The position numbers and the translations under genes were made by a program. A model generated the notes under the pieces. That model was not told the origin of the DNA and ran no database searches. It saw only the letters and a program-made list of their open reading frames with translations. Shown piece after piece: positions 8,586 through 15,761 of a DNA stretch of 64,000 nucleotides. Every line of letters starts with the position of its first letter. Position 1 is the stretch's first letter. The stretch is from Pseudomonas bharatica CSV86 (GTDB lineage: Bacteria; Pseudomonadota; Gammaproteobacteria; Pseudomonadales; Pseudomonadaceae). Location: the NCBI RefSeq assembly GCF_000319305.2, contig NZ_AMWJ02000001.1, positions 2,209,001 through 2,273,000 of the forward strand, read 5' to 3'.

Positions 8586-9761
8586 GCGGCGCAACAGCAG
8601 CGTCACCAGCGCCACGCCGAACAGCGAGAGCAGCGCCGCCACGCAGAAGATCCAGGCATAGCCCAAATGGGCGGCGACGAATCCCATCACCGGCCCGGCG
8701 ATCGCCAGGGCCAGGTCGAAGAACACTGCGTAGGCGCCAAGCCCGGCGCCGCGACTGGTGGTCGGCACTTGCCGGATCGCCTCTACCCCTAAGGCCGGAT
8801 ACACCAGCGACAGGCCGAAGCCGGTCAGGCCGGCGCCAACCAGAGCCAGCACCGGCGAGGGGGCCAGCCAGAGCAGCGCAAGGCCCAGGGTCTCGACGGT
8901 CATGCAGGCGATAGCCACGCGGTAGCCGCCCCATTGGTTAACCGCGTTGACGAACAGCAACCGCGCGCAGATGAAGCACACGCCAAATGCGCTCAGGCAC
9001 CAGGCCGCGCCGCTCCAGCCGCGTTCCAGATAGAAGAGGGTGACGAAGGTAGTCAGGGTGCCGTAGCCGATCGACGCCAGGGTCAGGGCCAGGCCGCACG
9101 GTGCGACACGGCCGAAGGCGGCCCAGAACGGCAGGCGCTCGCCACGCACGACCGGCAGCGAAGGCTGGCTGCGGATCACCAGCAAGGCGATCAGGGCCAG
9201 CACGGTCAATGCCAGGCCGATGCTCCAGAAACCGCTCTCGCCGGCGAGGAACACCCCGACCGGTGCGCCGATGGCAATGGCACCGTAGGAGGCGATGCCG
9301 TTCCAGCTGATCACCCGTGCCGTGTGCTCGGCGCCGACCTGGCCGATGCCCCAGCTCAGGGTGCCGACGCCGATCAACCCCTGAGCCACCCCCAGCAGCA
9401 CCCGACCCACCAGCAACAGCATCAGGCTCACCAGCGGCAGGCTGAGCACCAGTGCCGAAGCCCAGGTCAGCAGGCCGGCCAGGGCAATGCCGATCAGGCC
9501 GTAGGCGATGGACCGCCGCGTCCCCAGGCTGTCCGCCAGGCGCCCGGCCATGGGCCGGCTGAGCAGGGTGGACAGGTATTGAATACCGATGACCAGCCCG
9601 GCTACCACGGCGCTGTAGCCGAGCACATCGTGGACATGGCCGGGCAATACCGCGATCGGCAGGCCGATGCAGATAAAGGCTATGAAGGTGTAGAAGACGA
9701 TCGAGAGAATGCGCAGGGTGATGGACAGCGACGAGGGCGAAGCGGAGGGTGCGGCAGGCAT
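8565..9761 (-). CDS. MFS transporter, YhhS-like
   Basis: A 398-residue inner-membrane protein with twelve predicted membrane helices, of the UPF0226/YhhS group of the major facilitator superfamily. The cytoplasmic loop between helices 2 and 3 reads RPMAGRLADSLGTRRS. It is convergent with the preceding hydrolase gene and the last 21 bases overlap. Substrate unknown; relatives are described as arabinose or drug exporters. Confidence 0.88.
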   Translation of the reverse strand: MPAAPSASPSSLSITLRILSIVFYTFIAFICIGLPIAVLPGHVHDVLGYSAVVAGLVIGIQYLSTLLSRPMAGRLADSLGTRRSIAYGLIGIALAGLLTWASALVLSLPLVSLMLLLVGRVLLGVAQGLIGVGTLSWGIGQVGAEHTARVISWNGIASYGAIAIGAPVGVFLAGESGFWSIGLALTVLALIALLVIRSQPSLPVVRGERLPFWAAFGRVAPCGLALTLASIGYGTLTTFVTLFYLERGWSGAAWCLSAFGVCFICARLLFVNAVNQWGGYRVAIACMTVETLGLALLWLAPSPVLALVGAGLTGFGLSLVYPALGVEAIRQVPTTSRGAGLGAYAVFFDLALAIAGPVMGFVAAHLGYAWIFCVAALLSLFGVALVTLLLRRSVTGGM

Positions 9762-9887
9762 GGGGTTTCGTTCGCAGGCAAGCGGTTGAAGTCTTGCATC
9801 ATGGCTGCGTGCGGAAATAAAAGAAAGCAGGCTAACGAATTAATCGATCAGTTGTTGCTCTAGTCCCGGCATGTGGGACTGGGCGTT

Positions 9888-9906
9888 GGGGCCGCAAAGC
9901 GGCCCC
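9888..9906 (-). terminator. Hairpin after ybiT
   Basis: GGGGCCGC-AAA-GCGGCCCC is a perfect 8-bp stem ten bases past the ybiT stop. There is no strong T-run behind it. A second hairpin, AGTCCC/GGGACT, lies at 9862-9880. Confidence 0.5.
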
Positions 9907-9915
9907 ATTGGTTTA

Positions 9916-11502
9916 TCAGACCACGACGCCCTGGCTGCGCAGGTAGTCGTCGTAGGTGCCACTGAAGTCCACCACACCATCCGGGCTCAGCTCGATGATG
10001 CGGGTGGCGAGCGACGACACGAACTCGCGGTCGTGGCTGACGAAGATCAGCGTGCCCGGGTAGTTTTCCAGGGCCAGGTTGAGCGCCTCGATGGATTCCA
10101 TGTCCAGGTGGTTGGTCGGTTCGTCCATCACCAGCACGTTGGGCTTTTGCAGGATCAGCTTGCCGAACAGCATGCGGCCTTGCTCACCACCGGAAATCAC
10201 CTTCACCGACTTGAGGATCTCGTCGTTGGAGAACAGCATGCGCCCGAGGGTACCGCGGATCACCTGTTCGCCCTGGGTCCACTGGCCCATCCAGTCGAAC
10301 AGGCTGACGTCGTCCTCGAAGTCGTGGGCGTGGTCCTGGGCGTAGTAGCCGACTTCGGCACTTTCGGTCCATTTCACGCTGCCGGCGTCCGGCGCCATTT
10401 CGCCTACCAGCATGCGCAGCAGGGTGGTCTTGCCGATACCGTTCGGGCCGATTACCGCAACGCGCTCGCCGGCTTCGACGGTAAAGCTGAAGTTCTTGAA
10501 CAGTTGCTTGTCTTCGAAGCCCTTGGAGACTTTCTCCAGGGTCACGGCCTGGCGGTGCAGCTTCTTGGTCTGTTCGAAGCGGATGAACGGGCTGACCCGG
10601 CTCGACGGTTTGACCTCGGCCAGCTGGATCTTGTCGATCTGCTTGGCACGGGACGTGGCCTGCTTGGCTTTCGAGGCGTTGGCCGAGAACCGGCTGACGA
10701 AGGTCTGCAGTTCGGCGATCTGCGCCTTTTTCTTGGCGTTGTCGGCCAGCAACTGCTCGCGGGACTGGGTCGCGGCGGTCATGTACTCGTCGTAGTTGCC
10801 CGGGAACAGGCGCAGCTCGCCATAGTCCAGGTCGGCCATGTGGGTGCAGACCGAGTTGAGGAAGTGACGGTCGTGGGAAATGATGATCATGGTGCTGTTG
10901 CGCGCCGTGAGGATGTTTTCCAGCCAGCGGATGGTGTTGATATCCAGGTGGTTGGTCGGCTCGTCGAGCAGCAGTACTTCAGGATCGGAGAACAGCGCCT
11001 GGGCCAGCAGCACACGGAGTTTCCAGCCGGGTGCGACTTCGCTCATCGGTCCGAAATGCTGTTCCAGCGGGATACCCAGGCCCAGCAGCAGCTCACCGGC
11101 GCGGGATTCGGCGGTGTAGCCGTCCATCTCGGCGAACTCGGTTTCCAGCTCGGCGACGGCCATGCCGTCTTCCTCGGTCATCTCCGGCAGCGAATAGATG
11201 CGGTCGCGCTCGGCCTTGACCTTCCACAGCTCTTCGTGGCCCATGATCACGGTGTCGATCACGGTGAACTGCTCGTAGGCGAACTGGTCCTGGCGCAGCT
11301 TGCCGAGCCGGGTGTTGGGTTCGAGCATGACCTGGCCAGCGCTTGGCTCCAGATCGCCGCCGAGGATCTTCATGAAGGTGGACTTGCCGCAGCCGTTGGC
11401 GCCGATCAGGCCGTAGCGATTGCCGTTGTTGAACTTGACGGAAACGTTCTCGAACAGCGGTTTGGCGCCAAACTGCATGGTGATGTTAGCTGTTGAAATC
11501 AA
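9916..11502 (-). CDS. ybiT: ABC-F ATPase YbiT
   Basis: A 528-residue soluble ABC-F protein with two ATPase domains joined by a linker; such proteins act on the ribosome. Walker A motifs are GANGCGKS (about 35) and GPNGIGKT; both Walker B segments read DEPTNHLD; signatures include ISGGEQGRM. The sequence follows E. coli YbiT almost throughout. The start is a TTG at 11502 with AGGTAA before it. The integrase gene ends only 20 bp upstream, so the prophage has probably displaced the native promoter. Confidence 0.93.
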   Translation of the reverse strand: MISTANITMQFGAKPLFENVSVKFNNGNRYGLIGANGCGKSTFMKILGGDLEPSAGQVMLEPNTRLGKLRQDQFAYEQFTVIDTVIMGHEELWKVKAERDRIYSLPEMTEEDGMAVAELETEFAEMDGYTAESRAGELLLGLGIPLEQHFGPMSEVAPGWKLRVLLAQALFSDPEVLLLDEPTNHLDINTIRWLENILTARNSTMIIISHDRHFLNSVCTHMADLDYGELRLFPGNYDEYMTAATQSREQLLADNAKKKAQIAELQTFVSRFSANASKAKQATSRAKQIDKIQLAEVKPSSRVSPFIRFEQTKKLHRQAVTLEKVSKGFEDKQLFKNFSFTVEAGERVAVIGPNGIGKTTLLRMLVGEMAPDAGSVKWTESAEVGYYAQDHAHDFEDDVSLFDWMGQWTQGEQVIRGTLGRMLFSNDEILKSVKVISGGEQGRMLFGKLILQKPNVLVMDEPTNHLDMESIEALNLALENYPGTLIFVSHDREFVSSLATRIIELSPDGVVDFSGTYDDYLRSQGVVV

Positions 11503-11522
11503 GGGTATTACCTATCAATAAC
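11503..11522. other. Probable left prophage boundary (attL region)
   Basis: These 20 bases separate ybiT from the integrase stop. The prophage-host junction must lie here or in the adjoining ends of the two genes. The core cannot be defined because the right end is outside the window. Confidence 0.5.
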
Positions 11523-12716
11523 TTAAGTGGTTTCTTCGCAGCTACGGACCAATTTCGGACCAATTTGGAGCTTTTGCAGCTCCTGCCAGTCGTTGGACGA
11601 GTTAATCCAGCGTGCATAGGTCGATAAAAGCATCTGCACGCTATGCCCGAGCTGTTGGGCGATGAATGCGGGGTTAAGGCCAGACATTAAGCATATTGTC
11701 GCATAGGTGTGACGGCAGTTGTATGGCGGCCGGCGACGGATACCCAGCTCATTCAGCACAGGAACCCATTGCTTGTGCAGGTCGGACGTCTGCTTGACGT
11801 ACTCGCTGCTCTTTGACGGCGGGAATACGTACGGCATTTCGGTCACTTTTCCCTTCCTATCCTTGCGCCGCTCGGCGTATTGCTTTGCATACTCGATAGC
11901 GTGCAGCGCGCGGTCGTTCAGCAGTACGAACCGATCCTTTCCTGTTTTCGTCCTTTCCTCCACCAAGCCCTGGGCGACGGTCCTCTTCACGTGAACGGTC
12001 TTCTTTTCGAGATCGACAGCGTCCCACCTTACCGCGAGCGCCTCCGAGAGGCGCAGGCCGGAGAAAAACACGAACTCGAAAAAAGCGGCATAGATGAGGC
12101 TTGGCCAGTGCTTGTGTTGGTACAGCCTGGCGATGATGGCGTTGGCTTCATCCAGGGTAAAGGGATCGATTTCCTTCTTCGACCGCTTTGGCAGGTCGAG
12201 AATGGCAGCCGGATTCTTTGGAATCAGCCCCTCACGAACCGCCCCCTCCAGAATCGTGGAGAGACGAGTGATCGCGTTTCGCTTCACATTCGGTGATGAC
12301 CACGAGATGGCGGCGATAATCCGCCTCAGCAGAGTTGTTGTGATCAGATCGATCCGAACCATGGCCAAGTGCGGCATCCAGTAGAGGTTGAGCGCGCTTT
12401 TGTAGTTGAGGCGAGTGCCGGCGGTTATCTCGCGGCTATCCAGCCAGAGCTGGGCATACTCGCCAAACATGGGCGTTCCGCCAGCGACAGCGGTGGAGCT
12501 CGGGAAAAGCTCCGCATATTTGTCATGATCGAGAAGGCCCAGCTTGATCAGGCTGTTTACTTTATCGCGAAGCTGGGATGCAGCTTTGATCCCTTTCTGT
12601 GTCGCGGGGTAGGGAAGGGTTTCGCTTCTACGAGAACCTTCCCAGGTGAAGCGAATTCTGAGCGATCCGTAATGGACGTCGATTCCCGGGGGTAGATCCA
12701 GAGGCTTTCCAGCCAT
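11523..12716 (-). CDS. int: Prophage tyrosine integrase
   Basis: A 397-residue tyrosine recombinase that integrates and excises the prophage. It has an N-terminal arm-binding domain (DUF3596-like, residues about 5-60), a SAM-like core-binding domain, and the catalytic domain with FSGLRLSEAL (first Arg), CRHTYAT (second Arg), LGHS and the nucleophile in LLSTYARW. The gene is at the edge of the prophage next to ybiT, as expected for attL. Its start overlaps the excisionase gene. Confidence 0.93.
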   Translation of the reverse strand: MAGKPLDLPPGIDVHYGSLRIRFTWEGSRRSETLPYPATQKGIKAASQLRDKVNSLIKLGLLDHDKYAELFPSSTAVAGGTPMFGEYAQLWLDSREITAGTRLNYKSALNLYWMPHLAMVRIDLITTTLLRRIIAAISWSSPNVKRNAITRLSTILEGAVREGLIPKNPAAILDLPKRSKKEIDPFTLDEANAIIARLYQHKHWPSLIYAAFFEFVFFSGLRLSEALAVRWDAVDLEKKTVHVKRTVAQGLVEERTKTGKDRFVLLNDRALHAIEYAKQYAERRKDRKGKVTEMPYVFPPSKSSEYVKQTSDLHKQWVPVLNELGIRRRPPYNCRHTYATICLMSGLNPAFIAQQLGHSVQMLLSTYARWINSSNDWQELQKLQIGPKLVRSCEETT

Positions 12717-12889
12717 TCGTCATATCTCCGTTTGCTGTAGATGATTCGGCGGCCATGTCGCATCCAGACGCCTTCAGGGATCGCCCCACGCTGGCGTCGG
12801 CCCTCGAGGGCTCGCTTGGTGCAGCCGAGAAGATCGGCCATGCGCTGTTCGGTGACCTTGTCGACGTCACCGGTGCTTTCGGTTTCCAT
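12557..12889 (-). CDS. Excisionase-like DNA-binding protein
   Basis: A 110-residue protein with a winged-helix of the excisionase type in the first 60 residues (EQRMADLLGCTKRALEGRRQ, then RRIIYSKRRYDEWLES). It lies directly upstream of int and overlaps it by 160 bases in another frame, so the C-terminal tail is coded by the int start region. Probably directs excision by the integrase. The long overlap is unusual; the functional part may be only the first 65 residues. Confidence 0.7.
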   Translation of the reverse strand: METESTGDVDKVTEQRMADLLGCTKRALEGRRQRGAIPEGVWMRHGRRIIYSKRRYDEWLESLWIYPRESTSITDRSEFASPGKVLVEAKPFPTPRHRKGSKLHPSFAIK

Positions 12890-12903
12890 GGGATGGTCTC
12901 CAC

Positions 12904-12918
12904 GCCGCCGGTGGCGGC
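12904..12918 (-). promoter_or_regulatory. Leader hairpin before excisionase
   Basis: GCCGCC-ACC-GGCGGC on the minus strand, followed by GTGGAGACC and the start codon. No T-run. One of a series of hairpins set just before ribosome-binding sites in this operon. Confidence 0.5.
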
Positions 12919-12927
12919 AGTTGGTGG

Positions 12928-13155
12928 TCAGGCCTCGCCTTCGATGATCGAATCCTCAATCGACTGTTTGATTGGATCGTGGCCACCCATGTACACCTGG
13001 CACATAGCGCTGTCTTGACGGCACACCACGTCATCATTGGCCTCTTCGTCTTCGCTCAGGACCGAGAGGGCTTCCTGCCGAATCTGCTCGATGGTCAGAC
13101 CCTCTGGCACTTCGTGTACGGACTTCACGATGGTGGTGATCGTGATGATTGGCAT
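12928..13155 (-). CDS. Hypothetical phage protein, 75 aa
   Basis: Short acidic protein (MPIITITTIVKSVHEVP, then a helix IEQIRQEALSVLSEDEE). TGGAGAG precedes the ATG. No recognised domain. Left operon, next to xis. Confidence 0.6.
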   Translation of the reverse strand: MPIITITTIVKSVHEVPEGLTIEQIRQEALSVLSEDEEANDDVVCRQDSAMCQVYMGGHDPIKQSIEDSIIEGEA

Positions 13156-13171
13156 GGCAATAGCTCTCCAT

Positions 13172-13191
13172 GCCCGCGCATGTCGGCGGGC
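13172..13191 (-). promoter_or_regulatory. Leader hairpin
   Basis: GCCCGC / GCGGGC 6-bp stem with an 8-base loop, then ATGGAGAGC before the start at 13155. No T-run. Confidence 0.5.
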
Positions 13192-13230
13192 TCATGTGTT
13201 AAAAAAGAGGGAATGAACAGGAGGATCGAT

Positions 13231-13401
13231 ATGGGCAAGACAGCCAAACCGTTTTACTTCGCCGCCGTGCCGCTCATTGTGATTGGCGCTGCGTTCGCCG
13301 CCGTTGGAGCGTCAGGCCAGGCTGCGTTCGGATACACGTCGGTCGGCCTCCTGGTGCCGGGCCTCGTGCTGTTGGTCACTGGGTATCGCCGGCGGGCTTG
13401 A
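13231..13401 (+). CDS. Small two-helix membrane protein
   Basis: A 56-residue protein with two hydrophobic segments (FYFAAVPLIVIGAAFAAVGA and VGLLVPGLVLLVTGY) ending in basic residues. AGGAGG lies 6 bases before the chosen ATG. It is on the plus strand, opposite to the operon around it, so it is probably an independent accessory gene. Function unknown. Confidence 0.6.
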   Translation: MGKTAKPFYFAAVPLIVIGAAFAAVGASGQAAFGYTSVGLLVPGLVLLVTGYRRRA

Positions 13402-13417
13402 GTTGTAAGGGGAGGGG

Positions 13418-13821
13418 TTAGGCTCGCGCTTCGAACAGTTCGATCTGCGAGGCCTGGGTGTCGCGAATGCTGATGGCCTCGGCGATGCGCTGCTGCGCGG
13501 TACCGAAGTGGATCTCGTCTTGCTCGATGCCACCGCTGGCGCTGGATGGGTGTAGAGCGGGCCAAGTTTGGCCGCTTCTTCCAGGCATCCCTTCCAGCCA
13601 TCTGCGTAACCCTGGTCCCAGTCGTGGCTCATGCCCAGCTTGGCTATGCAGGCAGGAAGTGTAACGGGATCGCCCTGGTGCAGCTCTGGCTTATCCAGCA
13701 GCTCTTGCAGCCTAACAGTCAGGCCCTTCAGGTCGTGGTCGTACAGAGCGCTGTTGATTTCTTCCGCCAGGTCGCGCGGCACGCTGACCATTTCGGTGCT
13801 GGATCGGTTTTCTGTGGGCAT
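13418..13821 (-). pseudogene. Hypothetical phage gene with apparent 1-base deletion
   Basis: The first 90 codons from 13821 encode a protein with VSVPRDLAEEINSALYD and LGPLYTHPAPA. The frame then turns into low-complexity Ser/Pro-rich sequence. A second frame takes over with GGIEQDEIHFGTAQQRIAEA and DTQASQIELFEARA and stops at 13418. One extra base near 13540-13552, for instance a G in GCGGTGGC, would join the two into about 134 aa. No known function. Confidence 0.65.
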
Positions 13822-13835
13822 GGGGATACCTGTAG

Positions 13836-13848
13836 TGGCGTTAAGCCA
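13836..13848 (-). promoter_or_regulatory. Short leader hairpin
   Basis: TGGC-TTAAC-GCCA, 14 bases before the start at 13821. Short stem, weak on its own. Confidence 0.3.
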
Positions 13849-13900
13849 TTTGTTGGGCTAGGGTGGGCCGCTGAATCGTTAACCAAACATGGAGCTGTTG

Positions 13901-14488
13901 ATGACCAAGAAGAAAAAGTCTGCGGCACTTACGCCGTCTGTTCGTGCGGGGAATGCTGCAGCCCACGGAGAACTGGCGAATGAATCCGTTCATGTTTTCG
14001 TGGATGACCAGAATCTATTCTGGGGACTGCTGAACGCAGGGAAGAGCCGGGGTTACCGGATCGATTTTGGAAGGCTGCTACTGGCTGCAGCTAAGGACGC
14101 CAATGGGAAAACCAGATACGTGAAAAGCGCTTACATCGCTGGCGTCATTCCTGACGACGACAGTTTCTGGACGGTCGCCGAGAAACAGGGTTTCAAGGTA
14201 ATGCGCGGTTATCTCAGCGGAAGCCCCGGTTCACAGCGTTCCAAGCAAGACGACGCTTACCTCGTTACCGAGATTACCTCGACGCTGTATGAGCAAGAGG
14301 GGCCGTCAACTATCGTTTTGGTCGCTGGGGACGCTGACTACGTTCCTCCTCTGATCAAGGCTGGCCAGAAGGGTTGGAGGACTGAGGTAGCATTCATCGA
14401 TAGAGGCCTGTCCTCCGCTCTTGATGCAGTTGCTCATGAGTTCAGGACCATGAACTCGTCGTCGATCGAACTGCTACCCAAAAAATGA
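13901..14488 (+). CDS. NYN-domain (PIN-like) protein
   Basis: A 195-residue protein with a NYN/LabA fold, a PIN-like nuclease group acting on RNA. The acidic residues are in VHVFVDDQNLFWG (about residue 37), SKQDDAYLVTEI and VLVAGDADYVPPL. The second ATG (13901) is chosen because GGAG lies 6 bases before it; the first ATG is at 13889. It is on the plus strand inside the minus-strand operon and convergent with the next gene. Could be an RNase or a defence gene; neither is shown. Confidence 0.75.
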   Translation: MTKKKKSAALTPSVRAGNAAAHGELANESVHVFVDDQNLFWGLLNAGKSRGYRIDFGRLLLAAAKDANGKTRYVKSAYIAGVIPDDDSFWTVAEKQGFKVMRGYLSGSPGSQRSKQDDAYLVTEITSTLYEQEGPSTIVLVAGDADYVPPLIKAGQKGWRTEVAFIDRGLSSALDAVAHEFRTMNSSSIELLPKK

Positions 14489-14495
14489 TGCTGCT

Positions 14496-15365
14496 CTAAT
14501 CGCCGCAGAAGCAGCCAATGTCCTCCGCCAGGTAGTCGAAATCGAAATCCGTCTGCCTGGCGCGCTGGTCCGCTGACCACGCCAGCGCTCGGTAGTTGGG
14601 CCGATCCTGCCGGAACACCTGGCCGAACCGCTCTTCGGTTCCAGACCACCAGATAACACTGGACGGGTCTTCCTGAATGGTCCTGATCAGCTTGGCCTCG
14701 TTCTTCTTCCAGCACAGGTCGCAGTTGCCGTAGTCCGAATCCATGCCCAGGTCGAAAGGCTGCTCCGCCCAGAAGGCGGCCACGTCCTCTTTGATGATGC
14801 CAGCGACGTAGGACGGGCAGACGCTGTCCCATCGGGCATTGCCGCGCTCGTTGGCGGTCATCATCCGGCTGTAGCGGCGAGGCTCGTCGTATCGAATGCC
14901 GACGATACAGTCCCACTCGTCGTAGCCCAGGGCTCGCATGTGCTTCTCACCGATCTTCACCTTCAGGTAGGCGGTGCACATGTTGTTGCTAAAGTTCGGC
15001 AGCACCGCCGGCAGATTCTTCTCCGCCTTCCGGTAGGCCTCGTAGTACTCGAGCATCATCGTGAAGGGTTCGCCGTTGCGGCTGGCCGTCTCGAAGTCGA
15101 CGATCTTGTACCAGGGCGCTTCGTCCGGCTGGCCGTAAACCCGGCACCACTCCATCCAGACGATGTTGACGCCCCAGTGCTTAGCCATGGCGTCGATAAA
15201 GACCAGCGTCTCCTCGCGCTCCTTGCCGGTGTTCTGGAAGAAGGCATGCGCATCTTTCGGGAGCTTGCCGCCGTGGGCCTCAAGGATTTTCCAGAGCATG
15301 TGCCCGCTGGTGCGACCACCACTGACGCCGATCTGTGCCGGTCCGGTGAGTAGGTATGGATTCAT
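14496..15365 (-). CDS. PAPS-reductase-like ATP-pyrophosphatase
   Basis: A 289-residue protein of the phosphoadenosine-phosphosulfate reductase/N-type PP-loop group. The ATP loop is VSGGRTSGH (about residue 14-22), with FFQNTGKERE next. Cysteines at NNMCTAYLKVK, NCDLCWKK and CFCGD could hold an Fe-S cluster. It is probably not a sulfate reductase: such phage proteins resemble DndC-like or nucleotide-modifying PP-loop enzymes. It stands next to the DNA methyltransferase gene, which suggests a nucleic-acid modification role, unproven. Confidence 0.75.
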   Translation of the reverse strand: MNPYLLTGPAQIGVSGGRTSGHMLWKILEAHGGKLPKDAHAFFQNTGKEREETLVFIDAMAKHWGVNIVWMEWCRVYGQPDEAPWYKIVDFETASRNGEPFTMMLEYYEAYRKAEKNLPAVLPNFSNNMCTAYLKVKIGEKHMRALGYDEWDCIVGIRYDEPRRYSRMMTANERGNARWDSVCPSYVAGIIKEDVAAFWAEQPFDLGMDSDYGNCDLCWKKNEAKLIRTIQEDPSSVIWWSGTEERFGQVFRQDRPNYRALAWSADQRARQTDFDFDYLAEDIGCFCGD

Positions 15366-15370
15366 AGAGC

Positions 15371-15394
15371 CTCGCAGGCATTGAAGGTTGCGAG
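15371..15394 (-). promoter_or_regulatory. Leader hairpin overlapping Shine-Dalgarno
   Basis: CTCGCA / TGCGAG 6-bp stem on the minus strand. The GAGG that serves the start at 15365 is in the 3' arm, so the stem could limit translation. Confidence 0.45.
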
Positions 15395-15445
15395 AAAATC
15401 TGGCTAGATACAATGGACTCACCACACATCCCTCGGTGAGTCCTC

Positions 15446-15541
15446 ATGTACTTTCTCCAGATCCTCAAGATTTTTGTCCTCGTCGCCAGATTGGCGAATG
15501 AGCTCGTTCGGCTATTCGATCGCTTCAGCCCACTGCCATGA
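15446..15541 (+). CDS. Possible micro-protein, 31 aa
   Basis: MYFLQILKIFVLVARLANEL and eleven more residues; hydrophobic start, amphipathic middle. GGTGAG precedes the ATG. Too short to be sure; grouped with two similar plus-strand micro-ORFs at 15657 and 18001. Confidence 0.3.
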   Translation: MYFLQILKIFVLVARLANELVRLFDRFSPLP

Positions 15542-15656
15542 TCTGGATAGGTTGCAGTCGGCAGTCCTGCGCATCGGCAGAACGTTGCAGACCATCGAAC
15601 ATTATCGCCAGCGCATCGTTCACTCCTGACTAATCACTAACCTGATGGAGGGATCG

Positions 15657-15761
15657 ATGAAGCGTGTACTCGAAGAAGTTTTAATTCAGGCCCTTGCTCA
15701 AGGCATGGTCGACTTCATTGGTTGGCTCTGCGCTTTGGTGAGGACTGCGCTATGCAGCTGA
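15657..15761 (+). CDS. Possible micro-protein, 34 aa
   Basis: Begins MKRVLEEVLIQALAQG, then MVDFIGWLCALVRTALCS. GGAGG lies close before the ATG. It overlaps the end of the minus-strand methyltransferase gene by 12 bases. Function unknown. Confidence 0.35.
   Translation: MKRVLEEVLIQALAQGMVDFIGWLCALVRTALCS

Noticed and set aside
9871..11496. Long plus-strand ORF of 541 codons opposite ybiT
   Set aside because: It is the antisense of a well-conserved ABC-F gene; composition follows the high-GC complement and shows no family resemblance.
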